From contig JAEXCA010000262.1 in the NCBI GenBank assembly GCA_023393755.1, forward strand, positions 1-39,267: a DNA stretch of 39,267 nucleotides, in the 5' to 3' direction. Below are positions 14,470 to 22,681 of the stretch, one piece after another. Source of the stretch: Actinomycetes bacterium (GTDB lineage Bacteria; Actinomycetota; Actinomycetes; Propionibacteriales; Propionibacteriaceae). How positions within the stretch are numbered: the first letter of the stretch is position 1; each line of letters begins with the position of its first letter. The notes beneath the pieces were generated by a model. The model was not told where the DNA came from. It saw only the letters and a list, made by a program, of their open reading frames with translations, and did no database searches. The position numbers and the translations under genes were made by a program.

Positions 14470-15414
14470 TCACGCGGTGTAGAGGCTGACCTGCTCCGGG
14501 ACGGCGCGCAGCCGCAGCGGCACCCGACCGAGATCCTCGCCGTCGGCCATCCCCCACAGGCCGTCGCCGTCCACCACCACCTCGCTGGCGCGCATCAGCT
14601 CGACCGCGGGATCCTTGATGAAGCCGCCGGTGAACATCGCCGGCAGCAGCCGCAGCAGGGTCATCCGGCTGACCGGGTTGACGATGGTGATGTCGAGCAG
14701 GCCGTCGGTGACGTCGGCCCGCGGGCAGGCCCACATCCCGCCACCGAAGTAGCCCGCATTGCCCACCGCCACCAGCATGGCGGACTGTTCCCGGTGGACG
14801 CCGTCGATCACCAGCCGGTACCGCACCGGCTCGAAGACGGCGAGCTCGGCCAGCGCGGTGTAGGCGTAGCTCAGCCCGCCCAGCGACCAGCTCAACTCGT
14901 TGGTCCGGTGGTTCACCCGGGAGTCGTAGCCGGTGGAGACGATCGAGCCGACCCAGCGGCGTTCCGCGCCGTCCACCGGGTGACCGGAGGCCTCCATCAG
15001 ATCGATCCGGCGGGTGTCGCCGCGGATGATCGCATGCACCGCCGCCATGGTCTCCCGCGGTACCCCGGCACCGCGGCAGAAGTCGTTGCCGCGACCGGAC
15101 GGGATCAGGCCGAGCGGGATGTCCGTCCCGGCGGCGGCGTTCAGGCCCAGGTGCATCATGCCGTCCCCGCCCATCACCAGCAGGGCGTCCGGCCGGCGTC
15201 CCTCGACGGACGGGCGGGCCCCTTCCACCGCGGCGATGCACCGCAGCCGGGCGTCGGCGAAGGAGGTGGTCTGGAAGACCCGCAGGTTCGCCCCGGGCAG
15301 CCCGGTGAGCAGCGCGGTGGCCACCCTGGGCAGCCAGCGGCGGGCCCGGCCGCGGCCGGCGGTGGGATTGACCACCAGGGTCAGCGTCGGGCCGTCATAG
15401 CTGCGCAGGCTCAT
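14470..15414 (-). CDS. Diacylglycerol kinase-family lipid kinase
   Basis: The 314-residue protein has the DAGK catalytic fold. It shows the nucleotide-binding GGDGMMHLGLNA near residue 80, the loop IPSGRGNDFCRGAGVP near residue 105, and the C-terminal ligand-binding half with EDLGRVPLRLR-type strands. Relatives phosphorylate diacylglycerol or other lipids (YegS/DgkB group). The exact substrate cannot be read from the sequence. Its ATG overlaps the tatC stop by four bases, so it is the last gene of the paf-tat run and probably translationally coupled. Confidence 0.88.
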   Translation of the reverse strand: MSLRSYDGPTLTLVVNPTAGRGRARRWLPRVATALLTGLPGANLRVFQTTSFADARLRCIAAVEGARPSVEGRRPDALLVMGGDGMMHLGLNAAAGTDIPLGLIPSGRGNDFCRGAGVPRETMAAVHAIIRGDTRRIDLMEASGHPVDGAERRWVGSIVSTGYDSRVNHRTNELSWSLGGLSYAYTALAELAVFEPVRYRLVIDGVHREQSAMLVAVGNAGYFGGGMWACPRADVTDGLLDITIVNPVSRMTLLRLLPAMFTGGFIKDPAVELMRASEVVVDGDGLWGMADGEDLGRVPLRLRAVPEQVSLYTA

Positions 15415-16235
15415 CCGGCCGCCACCTCCTGTCTGCCGCCGGCGGCGAGCCGCCGGTCATGGACCCGGGCGATCAGCTCGGCCGCCAGGTAGAGCACGGT
15501 CATCGGAATCGCCAGGGCCAGCATCGAGAACGGGTCGCTGGAGGGCGTGGCGGCGGCACCGAAGACGAAGATGCCGAAGATGACGTAGGTGCGTGCCCTG
15601 GCCAGCTGCGCGGCCCTGACCACGCCCATCAGGTTCAGCCCGACCACCACCACCGGCATCAGGAAGCCCAGGCCGAAGACCAGCATCAGCCGCAGCATCA
15701 ACTCCAGGAACGGCTCCACGTCCAGCAGGTTCAGCACCGGGACGCTGTCCGGGGTGAAGGCGAGCATCACCGAGATGCCCTGCGGCATGATGTAGTAGCC
15801 CACCGCGACACCGAGCAGGAAGAGCGGCACGCCGGCGGCCAGGAAGGCCAGTGCCCACTTCTTCTCCTTGGCCAGCAGGGCCGGCACGATGAACGCCCAG
15901 ATCTGGTACACCCAGATCGGGCTGGAGAGCACCAGGCCGGCCATCGCGCACACCTTGATCGCCAGCATCAACGGGGCGGTCACGCCGGTGATCACGGTCG
16001 TGGTCTCGATCCCGGGATGGCTCTGCGCCAGCATGGAGATCGCCAGCAGGTACGGCCGCATCATCACCTGGTACAGCGTCTCGTAGAAGATGGCGGCGAG
16101 GGCGGCACAGCCGGCGATCGCCGCCAGCGCCACGATCAGCCGGTAGCGCAACTCCCGCAGGTGGTCGGCCAGCGACATCACCCCGCCGGGGTCGGCCTTG
16201 GGCGGACGCAGCCACGCCAGGCTGGGACGCGCCAT
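15411..16235 (-). CDS. tatC: Sec-independent protein translocase subunit TatC
   Basis: TatC binds twin-arginine signal peptides and, with TatA, exports folded proteins across the cytoplasmic membrane. The N-terminal region has MSLADHLRELRYRLI, the conserved cytosolic motif containing the signal-peptide-binding glutamate. Six hydrophobic helices follow, and IWVYQIWAFIVPALL is the family signature. It is 274 residues long. An in-frame MSLADH start about 18 codons later is possible, but the longer ATG lies two bases after tatA and fits operon spacing. No tatB is seen nearby. Confidence 0.95.
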   Translation of the reverse strand: MARPSLAWLRPPKADPGGVMSLADHLRELRYRLIVALAAIAGCAALAAIFYETLYQVMMRPYLLAISMLAQSHPGIETTTVITGVTAPLMLAIKVCAMAGLVLSSPIWVYQIWAFIVPALLAKEKKWALAFLAAGVPLFLLGVAVGYYIMPQGISVMLAFTPDSVPVLNLLDVEPFLELMLRLMLVFGLGFLMPVVVVGLNLMGVVRAAQLARARTYVIFGIFVFGAAATPSSDPFSMLALAIPMTVLYLAAELIARVHDRRLAAGGRQEVAAG

Positions 16236-16237
16236 GG

Positions 16238-16465
16238 TCAGGCGGGCGTCTCGGGCTTCCGCTCAGCCTCCGGCTGCGGGGACGGCGAAGCCGGGCTGGC
16301 GGCCGGAGGCTCCACCGCGGGCGGCTCGGACTTCAGCGAGGAGGTCTCCTCCTTGAACTCGCGGATCGCCTTGCCGGCGTTCTTGCCGATGCCGGCCAAT
16401 CGCGTCCCGCCGAACAGCAACAGCGCGACGATCGCGATGATGACCAACTCCCAGCCCTGCGGCAT
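16238..16465 (-). CDS. tatA: Sec-independent protein translocase subunit TatA
   Basis: This 75-residue protein has one N-terminal membrane helix (WELVIIAIVALLLFGGTRL) and the FG-containing hinge typical of TatA. A short amphipathic helix (IGKNAGKAIREFKEE) and a Pro/Glu/Ser-rich tail follow. TatA multimers form or weaken the membrane at the export site. GGAGGAG just before the ATG is a strong ribosome site, fitting the need for many more TatA than TatC molecules. Confidence 0.95.
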   Translation of the reverse strand: MPQGWELVIIAIVALLLFGGTRLAGIGKNAGKAIREFKEETSSLKSEPPAVEPPAASPASPSPQPEAERKPETPA

Positions 16466-16497
16466 GGTCTCCTCCTGCCCTCTACTGCGTCCGAACT

Positions 16498-16695
16498 CTA
16501 CCCGTCCGCTCCAGAACCGGTACCCGGCGGCAGCCCGATCCCGCCCACCAGCTCAGCGAGTTCCTCGGCGCGGGTGCCCAGCATCTCGAGCTCGGAGAAC
16601 AGATCCGCCGCCTTGTGGGCCAGCCACACCGCGTAGCTGATCAGCATGACCAGGCCCGCCAACGCGATCCCGCCGAAGACGAACACCCAGACCAT
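16498..16695 (-). CDS. Small single-span membrane protein between pafC and tatA
   Basis: The product is 65 residues: a hydrophobic stretch at about residues 3-26 (VFVFGGIALAGLVMLISYAV), then a charged, probably helical segment (FSELEMLGTRAEELAELVGGI) and a Gly/Pro tail. It belongs to no family I can name. Its place between pafC and tatA and its TatA-like layout suggest a membrane role alongside the Tat genes, but that is inference. TAAGGT, which includes the pafC stop codon, lies seven bases before its ATG. Confidence 0.7.
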   Translation of the reverse strand: MVWVFVFGGIALAGLVMLISYAVWLAHKAADLFSELEMLGTRAEELAELVGGIGLPPGTGSGADG

Positions 16696-16702
16696 GCCGG
16701 CA

Positions 16703-16708
16703 ACCTTA
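16703..16708 (-). promoter_or_regulatory. -10 box made from the pafC stop codon
   Basis: TAAGGT begins with the TAA that ends pafC and lies seven bases before the ATG of the small membrane gene. This suggests an internal leaderless promoter that drives the tat genes independently of pafBC. Confidence 0.5.
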
Positions 16709-17641
16709 CCGGTAGAGCGCCAGCGCCTCGGCGGCGGCCTCGCGGGCCGATCCGGCGGCCTCCGGCGGCTGAACCGACAGCACCCCGTCCCCGAGGCGCA
16801 GCAGCAGTGCCCGCAGCCAGGCCGGGTCGGCCACCAGCAGGGTGACCTCCAGACCCTCCGGTGTCTGCCGGCTGCTCCGGACGGGCATGTACTCGGTGAT
16901 CCAGCCGGCGGCGGGGGCCAGCCGGAGCGTGACCTCCGCCGCGTCCGTGCGTTCGTCCAGCCATCCAGCGCCGGCCGACGACGGCTCGCCCCGGTCCTGC
17001 CCGGTGCCCTCGGCGATCGTCACCTGGGCGATCCGGTCCAGCCGGTACACCCGCCAGGCGTCCCGGTCCAGACTCCAGGCGTCCAGGTAGCCGTAGCCGT
17101 CCCGCACCGCGATCCGCTTCGGTTCGACCAGCGGGGTGGTGGTCTCCGCCCGGGTCTGGCCGTCGTAGGTCAGCCGGACCACCTGGTTGCGTTCGATCGC
17201 GGCGCTGAGCTGGCGGCGGATCTCGGCCGAGCCCGAGGCGATGTCGACCACGACCGGCGGCCGCGCGGCGGAGTGCGCGCCGGTCAGCTTCGCCAGCGCC
17301 CCGTCGGTGGCCTCGGCCAGGTCGGGGCCGCCCAGCTCGCGGATCAGCTGCAACGCGACCACCAGGCTGGTCGCCTCGTCGGGCGAGAACCGCAACGGGC
17401 GGCTGAGGTACTCGGCGTTCGACAGCCGGATCCAGCCGGTGTCGGCGATGTCGACCTCGATCAGGTCCCCCGGCAGCCCGCCCGGCAGCCCGCAGTACCA
17501 CAGCACGTCCAGGTCGGCGAGCAGCTGCTTGGGCGTCACCCCGAAGGCCTCCGCGGTCCGGGCGAGATCCGCGCCCTCCGGCCGGGCCTGCAGGTACGGC
17601 ACCAGGGCCAGCATCCGGTTGACCTGCTCGATCGACGTCAT
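16706..17641 (-). CDS. pafC: WYL-domain transcriptional regulator PafC
   Basis: The 311-residue protein has an N-terminal winged helix (VNRMLALVPYLQARPEGADLARTAEAFGVTPKQL), a central WYL-type domain near residues 150-225 and the C-terminal WCX extension. In mycobacteria PafB and PafC act together as a heteromeric activator of the LexA-independent DNA damage response. The ATG overlaps the pafB stop by four bases, so the two subunits are made together. The start is fixed by that overlap. The frame runs further upstream, but that part is a shadow of pafB. Confidence 0.9.
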   Translation of the reverse strand: MTSIEQVNRMLALVPYLQARPEGADLARTAEAFGVTPKQLLADLDVLWYCGLPGGLPGDLIEVDIADTGWIRLSNAEYLSRPLRFSPDEATSLVVALQLIRELGGPDLAEATDGALAKLTGAHSAARPPVVVDIASGSAEIRRQLSAAIERNQVVRLTYDGQTRAETTTPLVEPKRIAVRDGYGYLDAWSLDRDAWRVYRLDRIAQVTIAEGTGQDRGEPSSAGAGWLDERTDAAEVTLRLAPAAGWITEYMPVRSSRQTPEGLEVTLLVADPAWLRALLLRLGDGVLSVQPPEAAGSAREAAAEALALYR

Positions 17642-18582
17642 CGCTCTCCCCCAGCGATCGCGGCGAGGTGGGCGATCACGGCATCGCGCAGCCCGGCGGG
17701 CTCCAGCACGATCACGTCCGGGCCGTAGGAGCACACCTCCCCGACCAGGTCTCCCCGGCTGGCGTACTCGATCCGGTGGGCGGCGAAGCCCGGCGGCACC
17801 TCCGCGTCGACCGGTTCGCCGCGCCGGCGCAACGCGGGGGCGCGGTCGCCCCGGATCGCCAGCACCGCCGTGGTGTCGGGCTGGGAGGGCGCCAGGCTGG
17901 CCAGCAGGCCGGCGGTGTCGATCTCCGGCACCTGGTAGGAGCCCGGCCGGCCGATCGGCGTCACCTGACCGTCCACCCGGGCGACCTTGAACACCCGCTG
18001 CTCGCCGCGGTTGCGGTCGTGGCCGAGCAGGTACCAGGCGCCGCGCCGGTAGGTCATCGTCCAGGGCTCCACCCGGCGGGTCTCGCCGCGGTACTCGAAC
18101 TGGACCGGCTGGTGGTCGACCGTCGCCTGCCAGAGCGCGTCGAAGGCCGGTTCCCGGGCGCCGATCGCGGCGGTCAGCCCGTCCACCCGCGCGGGATCGG
18201 GGTCGACCCCGGCAGCGCGCAGCTTCGCGATCGCCGAGACGGCCTGTTCCGCGGCGGCGGCCGACTCCCAGACCCGGGAGGCCAGGCCGAGCACGGCTGC
18301 CTCGGCCGGGGTGAAGTCGATCGGCGGCAACTCGAAGTCGGCCCGACGGATCCGGTAGCCCACCTCGTCGGGGAAGAACGGGTCGTTGGAGCCGGTCTCC
18401 ACCGGCACGCCGAGCCGGCGCAGCTCGTCCTTGTCGCGCTCGAAGGTGCGCTCGAAGGCGGCGTCGCCGAGCCCGTGGTAGCCCTCGATCATCTGGCGGA
18501 TGTACGCCTTGTCGACGAACCGGCGCGCCAGCAGCAGGCAGATCGTGAGGTTCATGATCCGCTCGGTCTTGCGTGGTGCCAT
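17638..18582 (-). CDS. pafB: WYL-domain transcriptional regulator PafB
   Basis: The partner of PafC, 314 residues. The N-terminal helix-turn-helix segment includes RRFVDKAYIRQMIEGYHGLGD, a WYL core lies around residues 145-215 (PVQFEYRGETRRVEPW), and a WCX domain follows. Established work links PafBC to induction of DNA-repair genes. A GAGGA ribosome site lies about six bases before the ATG, and TAGCCT lies about 32 bases upstream, so unlike many genes here it has a normal leader. In mycobacteria pafA precedes pafB. Here the neighbour is divergent gluQ, so the Pup-ligase link is broken at this locus. Confidence 0.9.
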   Translation of the reverse strand: MAPRKTERIMNLTICLLLARRFVDKAYIRQMIEGYHGLGDAAFERTFERDKDELRRLGVPVETGSNDPFFPDEVGYRIRRADFELPPIDFTPAEAAVLGLASRVWESAAAAEQAVSAIAKLRAAGVDPDPARVDGLTAAIGAREPAFDALWQATVDHQPVQFEYRGETRRVEPWTMTYRRGAWYLLGHDRNRGEQRVFKVARVDGQVTPIGRPGSYQVPEIDTAGLLASLAPSQPDTTAVLAIRGDRAPALRRRGEPVDAEVPPGFAAHRIEYASRGDLVGEVCSYGPDVIVLEPAGLRDAVIAHLAAIAGGER

Positions 18583-18614
18583 GGCTCGTCCTCGGACTTC
18601 GGTGGACGTCTGGC

Positions 18615-18620
18615 AGGCTA
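18615..18620 (-). promoter_or_regulatory. Probable -10 box of the pafBC-tatAC operon
   Basis: TAGCCT on the minus strand, about 32 bases before the pafB ATG, gives a short leader that contains the GAGGA ribosome site. No convincing -35 box is visible. Confidence 0.4.
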
Positions 18621-18721
18621 GCAGCGCCATCGTCGCGGCAGGCGTCAACCGGGCCGATCGGCATGGTTGACTTGTGCGGGCCCACCCGGGACGGTCCCGG
18701 CGGAGTCGAGCAGGAGGCGGG

Positions 18722-19621
18722 ATGGCGGGACGGTATGCGCCCAGCCCGACCTCGGCGCTGCACCTGGGAAACCTGCGGACGGCCGTGGTCGCCTGGCTGA
18801 TGGCGCGCAGCACCGGGCGGAGGTTCGTGCTGCGGATCGAGGATCTCGACGTCGCCCGGGTGGCCGCCGCCGGGGACGTGGCCGGCGGGCAGCTGGCCGA
18901 CCTGGCCGCCCTCGGGCTGGAGTTCGACCCGCCGGTGGTCCGGCAGTCCGACCGGCTCGACGCCTACCGGGAGGCGGCCGGCCGGCTGGGCGACCGGCTG
19001 TACGAGTGCTTCTGCACCCGGCGGGAGATCGCCGAGGCTGCCTCCGCCCCGCACGGGGACGGCTTCCGCCCCTACCCGGGCACCTGCCGCGACCTGAGCG
19101 GGGCCGAACGCGCCGAGCGGCGGCGCAGCCGGGCGCCCGCCCTGCGGGTCCGGGCGGACGGCGCCGGCTGCACGATCACCGACGTCTGGGCCGGTGAGGT
19201 GGCCGGGGTGGTGGACGACTTCGTGGTACGCCGCAACGACGGCGTGTGGGCGTACAACTTCGCCGTGGTGGTGGACGACCTGGCCCAGGGCGTCGACCAG
19301 GTGGTGCGGGGGGACGACCTGCTCTCCTCAGCGCCCCGGCAGGCCTGGCTCGCCGGCCTGCTCGGCGGCGAGCCGCCGGTCTACGGCCACGTCCCGCTGG
19401 CGGTGAACCCGGCGGGCACCCGGCTGGCCAAACGCGACGGGGCGGTGACCCTGGCGGACCTGGCCGGGCTGGGTATCGATCCGGGGCGGGCGCTCGGCCT
19501 GATCGCCGGGAGCCTCGGGCTGGCCGGGCCGGGCGAACCGGTCACCACCGCGAAGCTGCTGGAGCGGTGGGATCCGTCCGCCCTTCCCCGCCAGCCGTGG
19601 GTGGTGCCGTCATTCGGGTGA
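18722..19621 (+). CDS. gluQ: Glutamyl-Q tRNA(Asp) synthetase
   Basis: This is a truncated class I synthetase paralogue that attaches glutamate to queuosine in tRNA(Asp). The N-terminus MAGRYAPSPTSALHLGNLRTA holds the HIGH-like motif. The zinc ligands are in YECFCTRREI and YPGTC, and the KMSKS-like loop is RLAKRDGA. At 299 residues it lacks the anticodon-binding domain, as expected for GluQRS. AGGAGG four bases before ATG 18722 decides the start over an in-frame GTG at 18674. Its last 12 bases overlap the end of the convergent PAP2 gene. Confidence 0.92.
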   Translation: MAGRYAPSPTSALHLGNLRTAVVAWLMARSTGRRFVLRIEDLDVARVAAAGDVAGGQLADLAALGLEFDPPVVRQSDRLDAYREAAGRLGDRLYECFCTRREIAEAASAPHGDGFRPYPGTCRDLSGAERAERRRSRAPALRVRADGAGCTITDVWAGEVAGVVDDFVVRRNDGVWAYNFAVVVDDLAQGVDQVVRGDDLLSSAPRQAWLAGLLGGEPPVYGHVPLAVNPAGTRLAKRDGAVTLADLAGLGIDPGRALGLIAGSLGLAGPGEPVTTAKLLERWDPSALPRQPWVVPSFG

Positions 19622-20236
19622 GGGCGGCGCGGCGAGCTTCGGGAGGAACAACGCCCAGGTCAGCACCGCGATCCCGGCGCCGACCAGCAGACCGCCGAGG
19701 GTGTCGCTCAGCCAGTGGGCACCCAGATAGGTGCGGCTGAACGCCATCAGCAGCGTGTACAGCGCGCCCGCCAGCCACACCGGGCCGCGGAGGAACAGCA
19801 CCCCGAGCACCAGCGCGATGGTGGCGGCGTTCGCGGTGTGGCCGGAGGGAAAGGAGCCGGGGTCGGCGGTGACCAGGATCTCGGCCGGACGCGCGCGATC
19901 GAAGCCGGCCTTCAGCAGTTGCACCACCAGCGCGCTGGCCGCGGAGGCGACCAGGAAGAAGGCTGCCGGCCAGCGTCCCACCCGCCAGGCGAGCAGCGCC
20001 GTGCCGAGGATCGGGACCACGAAGACACCAAGGATGCCGCCGCCGAGCTGGTTCAGCGCCAGGGCCAGTTCGTTCCAGCCGGGGCCGCGCAGCCCGATCG
20101 CGAACCGCAGCCAGCTCTGGTCCACGGCGGGGTGGGTGCGGACCGCCCAGAGGCCGACCAGTCCGGCCAGCAGCACCGCCGCGGCACCGGCCGCGACCAG
20201 CCAGGGCCGGCGCGGCCTGAGGGCCGGCCCGGTCAT
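19610..20236 (-). CDS. PAP2-family membrane phosphatase
   Basis: The 208-residue protein has five or six hydrophobic segments. It carries the phosphatase signature in three parts: KAGFDRARP, then PSGHTANAATI, then RTYLGAHWLSDTLGG, with the catalytic histidines in the last two. Relatives dephosphorylate phosphatidate, phosphatidylglycerol phosphate or undecaprenyl pyrophosphate. The substrate here is open. It begins two bases after the FKBP lipoprotein gene, suggesting co-transcription. Confidence 0.9.
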   Translation of the reverse strand: MTGPALRPRRPWLVAAGAAAVLLAGLVGLWAVRTHPAVDQSWLRFAIGLRGPGWNELALALNQLGGGILGVFVVPILGTALLAWRVGRWPAAFFLVASAASALVVQLLKAGFDRARPAEILVTADPGSFPSGHTANAATIALVLGVLFLRGPVWLAGALYTLLMAFSRTYLGAHWLSDTLGGLLVGAGIAVLTWALFLPKLAAPPSPE

Positions 20237-20238
20237 GT

Positions 20239-21255
20239 TCAGGCCGAGTAGGCGAACAGCAGGTCGACCACGTAGACGACCGTGTCGCCCTTCTCCACCG
20301 GCGGGTTGTTGGCGCCCTCGGGGAAGCCGTCCGCCGGCGGCAGCACCAGCAGCACCCGGGAGCCGATCGGCTTGCCCTTCAGCCCCTTGGTCCAGCCCGG
20401 GATCAGCTTGCCCAGTTCCTCCGAGGTCGGGGTCGCGAACCCGTCATCGATCAGCTCGCCGGTCTTCCAGGAGTAGCCGACGTAGCGGGCCAGGATGGTG
20501 TCGCCGGCCTCGACCGCCCGGCCGGTGCCCTCGATCAGGGTCTGGGCGGTCATCGTGGTCGGAGCGTCGCCGGACGGGATGGTCACCGTCGGCTTGCCGG
20601 TGCCGGTGGACACCGTGGGCAGCCCGGCCGGCGGGGTGACCGCCGCGCCCGCGGGCTCGGTCAGCGACACGTCGAGGATGTCGACCACGAACAGCAGGGT
20701 GTCGAACAGCTCGTAACCGGTCGGCGCGTACTGCGGGCTGATCTGGTACAGCGGGTCGTACCCGTCCTCCCCCGGCACGGCGATCAGCACCCGGCTGCCC
20801 GGCTGCTGGCCGGTCAGGCCCTTCTGGAAGCCAGCGATCACGCCGGTGAGCGGGAAGGTCGCCGGCTCGCCGTCGTCGTAGGACTGGTCGAACACCTCAC
20901 CGGTGCGGGCGTTGACACCGTAGTAGTGGACGGTCACGTAGCCGCTCTCGACGGCCTTCGGGCCGTCGCCCGGCTCGATCACCTCGAACCGGGTCTGGTC
21001 GATCCGCAGCGGCTTGGTGAACTCGACCTTCGGCTCCTTCAGCCGCTCGCCGGTCACCGTGATCCCGTCCAGCGAGCTGGTCGCCGGGATGGTCGGCGTC
21101 GGCGTGGGAGTCGGCGACGGGGTGGCGGTGGTCGACTCCGACGGCGACGGGGACGGCGAGGTCGACACCGAGCCGGAAGGGGTCGCCGGGCCGCCGCAGG
21201 CGGTCAGCGCCAGGGCGGCGGCGGCAACGATCAGCACACGAGATGGGCGAAGCAC
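20239..21255 (-). CDS. Lipoprotein with two FKBP-type peptidyl-prolyl isomerase domains
   Basis: A signal sequence ends in the lipobox ALTAC, predicting a lipid-anchored protein outside the membrane. A Ser/Thr/Pro-rich linker of about 45 residues follows, then two FKBP folds at about residues 100-205 (VTVHYYGVNARTGEVFDQSY, VIAGFQKGLTGQQPGSRVLI) and 235-338 (ARYVGYSWKTGELIDDG, LIPGWTKGLKGKPIGSRVLL). Such proteins help exported proteins fold by isomerising prolyl bonds. The GTG start follows TAGGGT by seven bases, a leaderless pattern. The second domain is less canonical around the active site than the first. The predicted length is 338 residues. Confidence 0.9.
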   Translation of the reverse strand: MLRPSRVLIVAAAALALTACGGPATPSGSVSTSPSPSPSESTTATPSPTPTPTPTIPATSSLDGITVTGERLKEPKVEFTKPLRIDQTRFEVIEPGDGPKAVESGYVTVHYYGVNARTGEVFDQSYDDGEPATFPLTGVIAGFQKGLTGQQPGSRVLIAVPGEDGYDPLYQISPQYAPTGYELFDTLLFVVDILDVSLTEPAGAAVTPPAGLPTVSTGTGKPTVTIPSGDAPTTMTAQTLIEGTGRAVEAGDTILARYVGYSWKTGELIDDGFATPTSEELGKLIPGWTKGLKGKPIGSRVLLVLPPADGFPEGANNPPVEKGDTVVYVVDLLFAYSA

Positions 21256-21262
21256 GTCCCCG

Positions 21263-21268
21263 ACCCTA
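21263..21268 (-). promoter_or_regulatory. -10 box of a leaderless FKBP lipoprotein promoter
   Basis: TAGGGT on the minus strand, then seven bases, then GTG. It lies just after the rluB stop, where GGCGC-TACA-GCGCC (21296-21309) can form a small hairpin. Confidence 0.5.
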
Positions 21269-21299
21269 TCGCGCCACCCAATCCCCCAGCGAACCGGCG

Positions 21300-22043
21300 C
21301 TACAGCGCCACGGCGTCCAGCAGCGCGCCGAGTTCCTCCCGGGTCAGGTCCCGGCACTCCCCCGACTTCAGCGTGGCCAGCCGGACCGGGCCGATGGCGG
21401 TGCGGGAGAGCCGCAGCACCGGGTGGCCGAGGGCGTCGAAGATCCGGCGGACGATCCGGTTGCGGCCGGAATGCAGGGTGATCTCCACCATGGTCTGGCG
21501 GGGCTCCCGGGCGACGATCCGCACCTTGTCGGGGGTGATCGGCCCGTCCTCCAGGGTGATGCCGCGGCGCAGCCGGGCCAGGCCGGCGTGTTCGAAGCTG
21601 CCCTGGACGACGGCCAGATAGGTCTTGCGCACCTCGTGGGAGGGATGGCTCATCCGCTGGGCGAACTCGCCGTCGTTGGTCAGCAGGATCAGCCCTTCGG
21701 TGTCGGCGTCCAGCCGGCCGACGTGGAACAGCCGCTCGCCGCGACGGCTGGGCACCAGGTCGGCCAGGGTGCGGCGGCCGCGGTCGTCCTGCATCGCCGA
21801 GAGCACCCCGCGGGGCTTGTTCAACACCAGGTAGACGTTGTGGTGCTCGGGCGGGATGCGGGCACCGTCCACCCGGATCACGTCGCGGACCGGATCCACC
21901 CGGGTGCCGAACTCGGTCACCACCTGGCCGTTGACCTCGACCCGGCCGCGGGCGATCAGTTCCTCGCTGGCGCGGCGGGAGGCGACGCCCGCCCGGGCCA
22001 GCACCTTCTGCAGCCGGACGCCGTCGGGTTCGTGCTCGGTCAC
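21300..22043 (-). CDS. rluB: Ribosomal large-subunit pseudouridine synthase, RluB/RsuA family
   Basis: This enzyme isomerises uridine to pseudouridine in ribosomal RNA. An N-terminal S4 RNA-binding domain (VRLQKVLARAGVASRRASEELIARGRVEVNG) is followed by the catalytic domain with the aspartate in GRLDADTEGLILLTNDG and the late motif GRNRIVRRIFDALGHPVLRL. From the GTG it is 247 residues. The GTG overlaps the scpB stop by four bases, so it is the last gene of the parA-scpAB-rluB unit, an arrangement also known from mycobacteria. The longer open frame upstream is a shadow of scpB. Confidence 0.93.
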   Translation of the reverse strand: MTEHEPDGVRLQKVLARAGVASRRASEELIARGRVEVNGQVVTEFGTRVDPVRDVIRVDGARIPPEHHNVYLVLNKPRGVLSAMQDDRGRRTLADLVPSRRGERLFHVGRLDADTEGLILLTNDGEFAQRMSHPSHEVRKTYLAVVQGSFEHAGLARLRRGITLEDGPITPDKVRIVAREPRQTMVEITLHSGRNRIVRRIFDALGHPVLRLSRTAIGPVRLATLKSGECRDLTREELGALLDAVAL

Positions 22044-22681
22044 TCGGCCTCCTCGTCCAGGGTCGGGTTGGCCAGCCCGGCCAGTTCCGCCTCCAGGGCG
22101 GTGGCGTCGGGCAGGTTGGGCGCCAGCGGGGGCAACTCGTCCAGGCTGGTCAGGCCCATCCGCTCCAGGAAGGTCGCGGTGGTGGCGAACAGCCGGGCGC
22201 CGCTCTCCGGGTCGCGGCCGACCTCCTCGATCAGGTCGCGGGTGGCCAGGGTGCGGATCACGCCGTCGACGTTCACGCCGCGGACGGCGGCCACCCGGCC
22301 GCGCGAGATCGGCTGCAGGTAGGCGACCACCGCCAGGGTCTCCAGCGCGGCCTGGGAGAGCCGGCCGGGCTGGCCGTCCAGCAGCCAGGCGCCGATCAGG
22401 TCGGCATGCTCGGGGCGGGTGTAGTACCGCCAGCCCTGCCCGACCCGGCGCAGTTCGAAGCCGCGTCCGGTCTCGTCGTAGAACCGCGCCAACTGCTCCA
22501 GGCTGGTGGTGACCACCGCGGTCGGCGCGCCCACCCCCCCGGCCCGGGCCAGTTCCTCGGCGGGGATGGGCTCGGTGGCCATCAGCAGCAGTGCCTCCAG
22601 CGGGGCGCCCAGCGTCGCCGGATCCCATTCGAGATCCGGGATCTGCGCTTCGTCGTGTTCGCCGACGGTCTGATCAGTCAT
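22040..22681 (-). CDS. scpB: Segregation and condensation protein B
   Basis: ScpB is the winged-helix partner of ScpA in the SMC-ScpAB condensin that compacts and separates chromosomes. The core has PLEALLLMATEPIP, GWRYYTRPEHADLIGAWL and LSQAALETLAVVAYLQPISRGRVAAVRGVNVDGVI, which together define the family. It is 213 residues long. Its ATG overlaps the scpA end by eight bases. The C-terminus is acidic, as is common in actinobacterial ScpB. Confidence 0.95.
   Translation of the reverse strand: MTDQTVGEHDEAQIPDLEWDPATLGAPLEALLLMATEPIPAEELARAGGVGAPTAVVTTSLEQLARFYDETGRGFELRRVGQGWRYYTRPEHADLIGAWLLDGQPGRLSQAALETLAVVAYLQPISRGRVAAVRGVNVDGVIRTLATRDLIEEVGRDPESGARLFATTATFLERMGLTSLDELPPLAPNLPDATALEAELAGLANPTLDEEAE

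Noticed and set aside
16706..19054. 782-residue frame containing pafC
   Set aside because: The upstream part is a frame-shifted shadow of pafB; the pafB/pafC ATGA overlap gives a normal 311-residue PafC.
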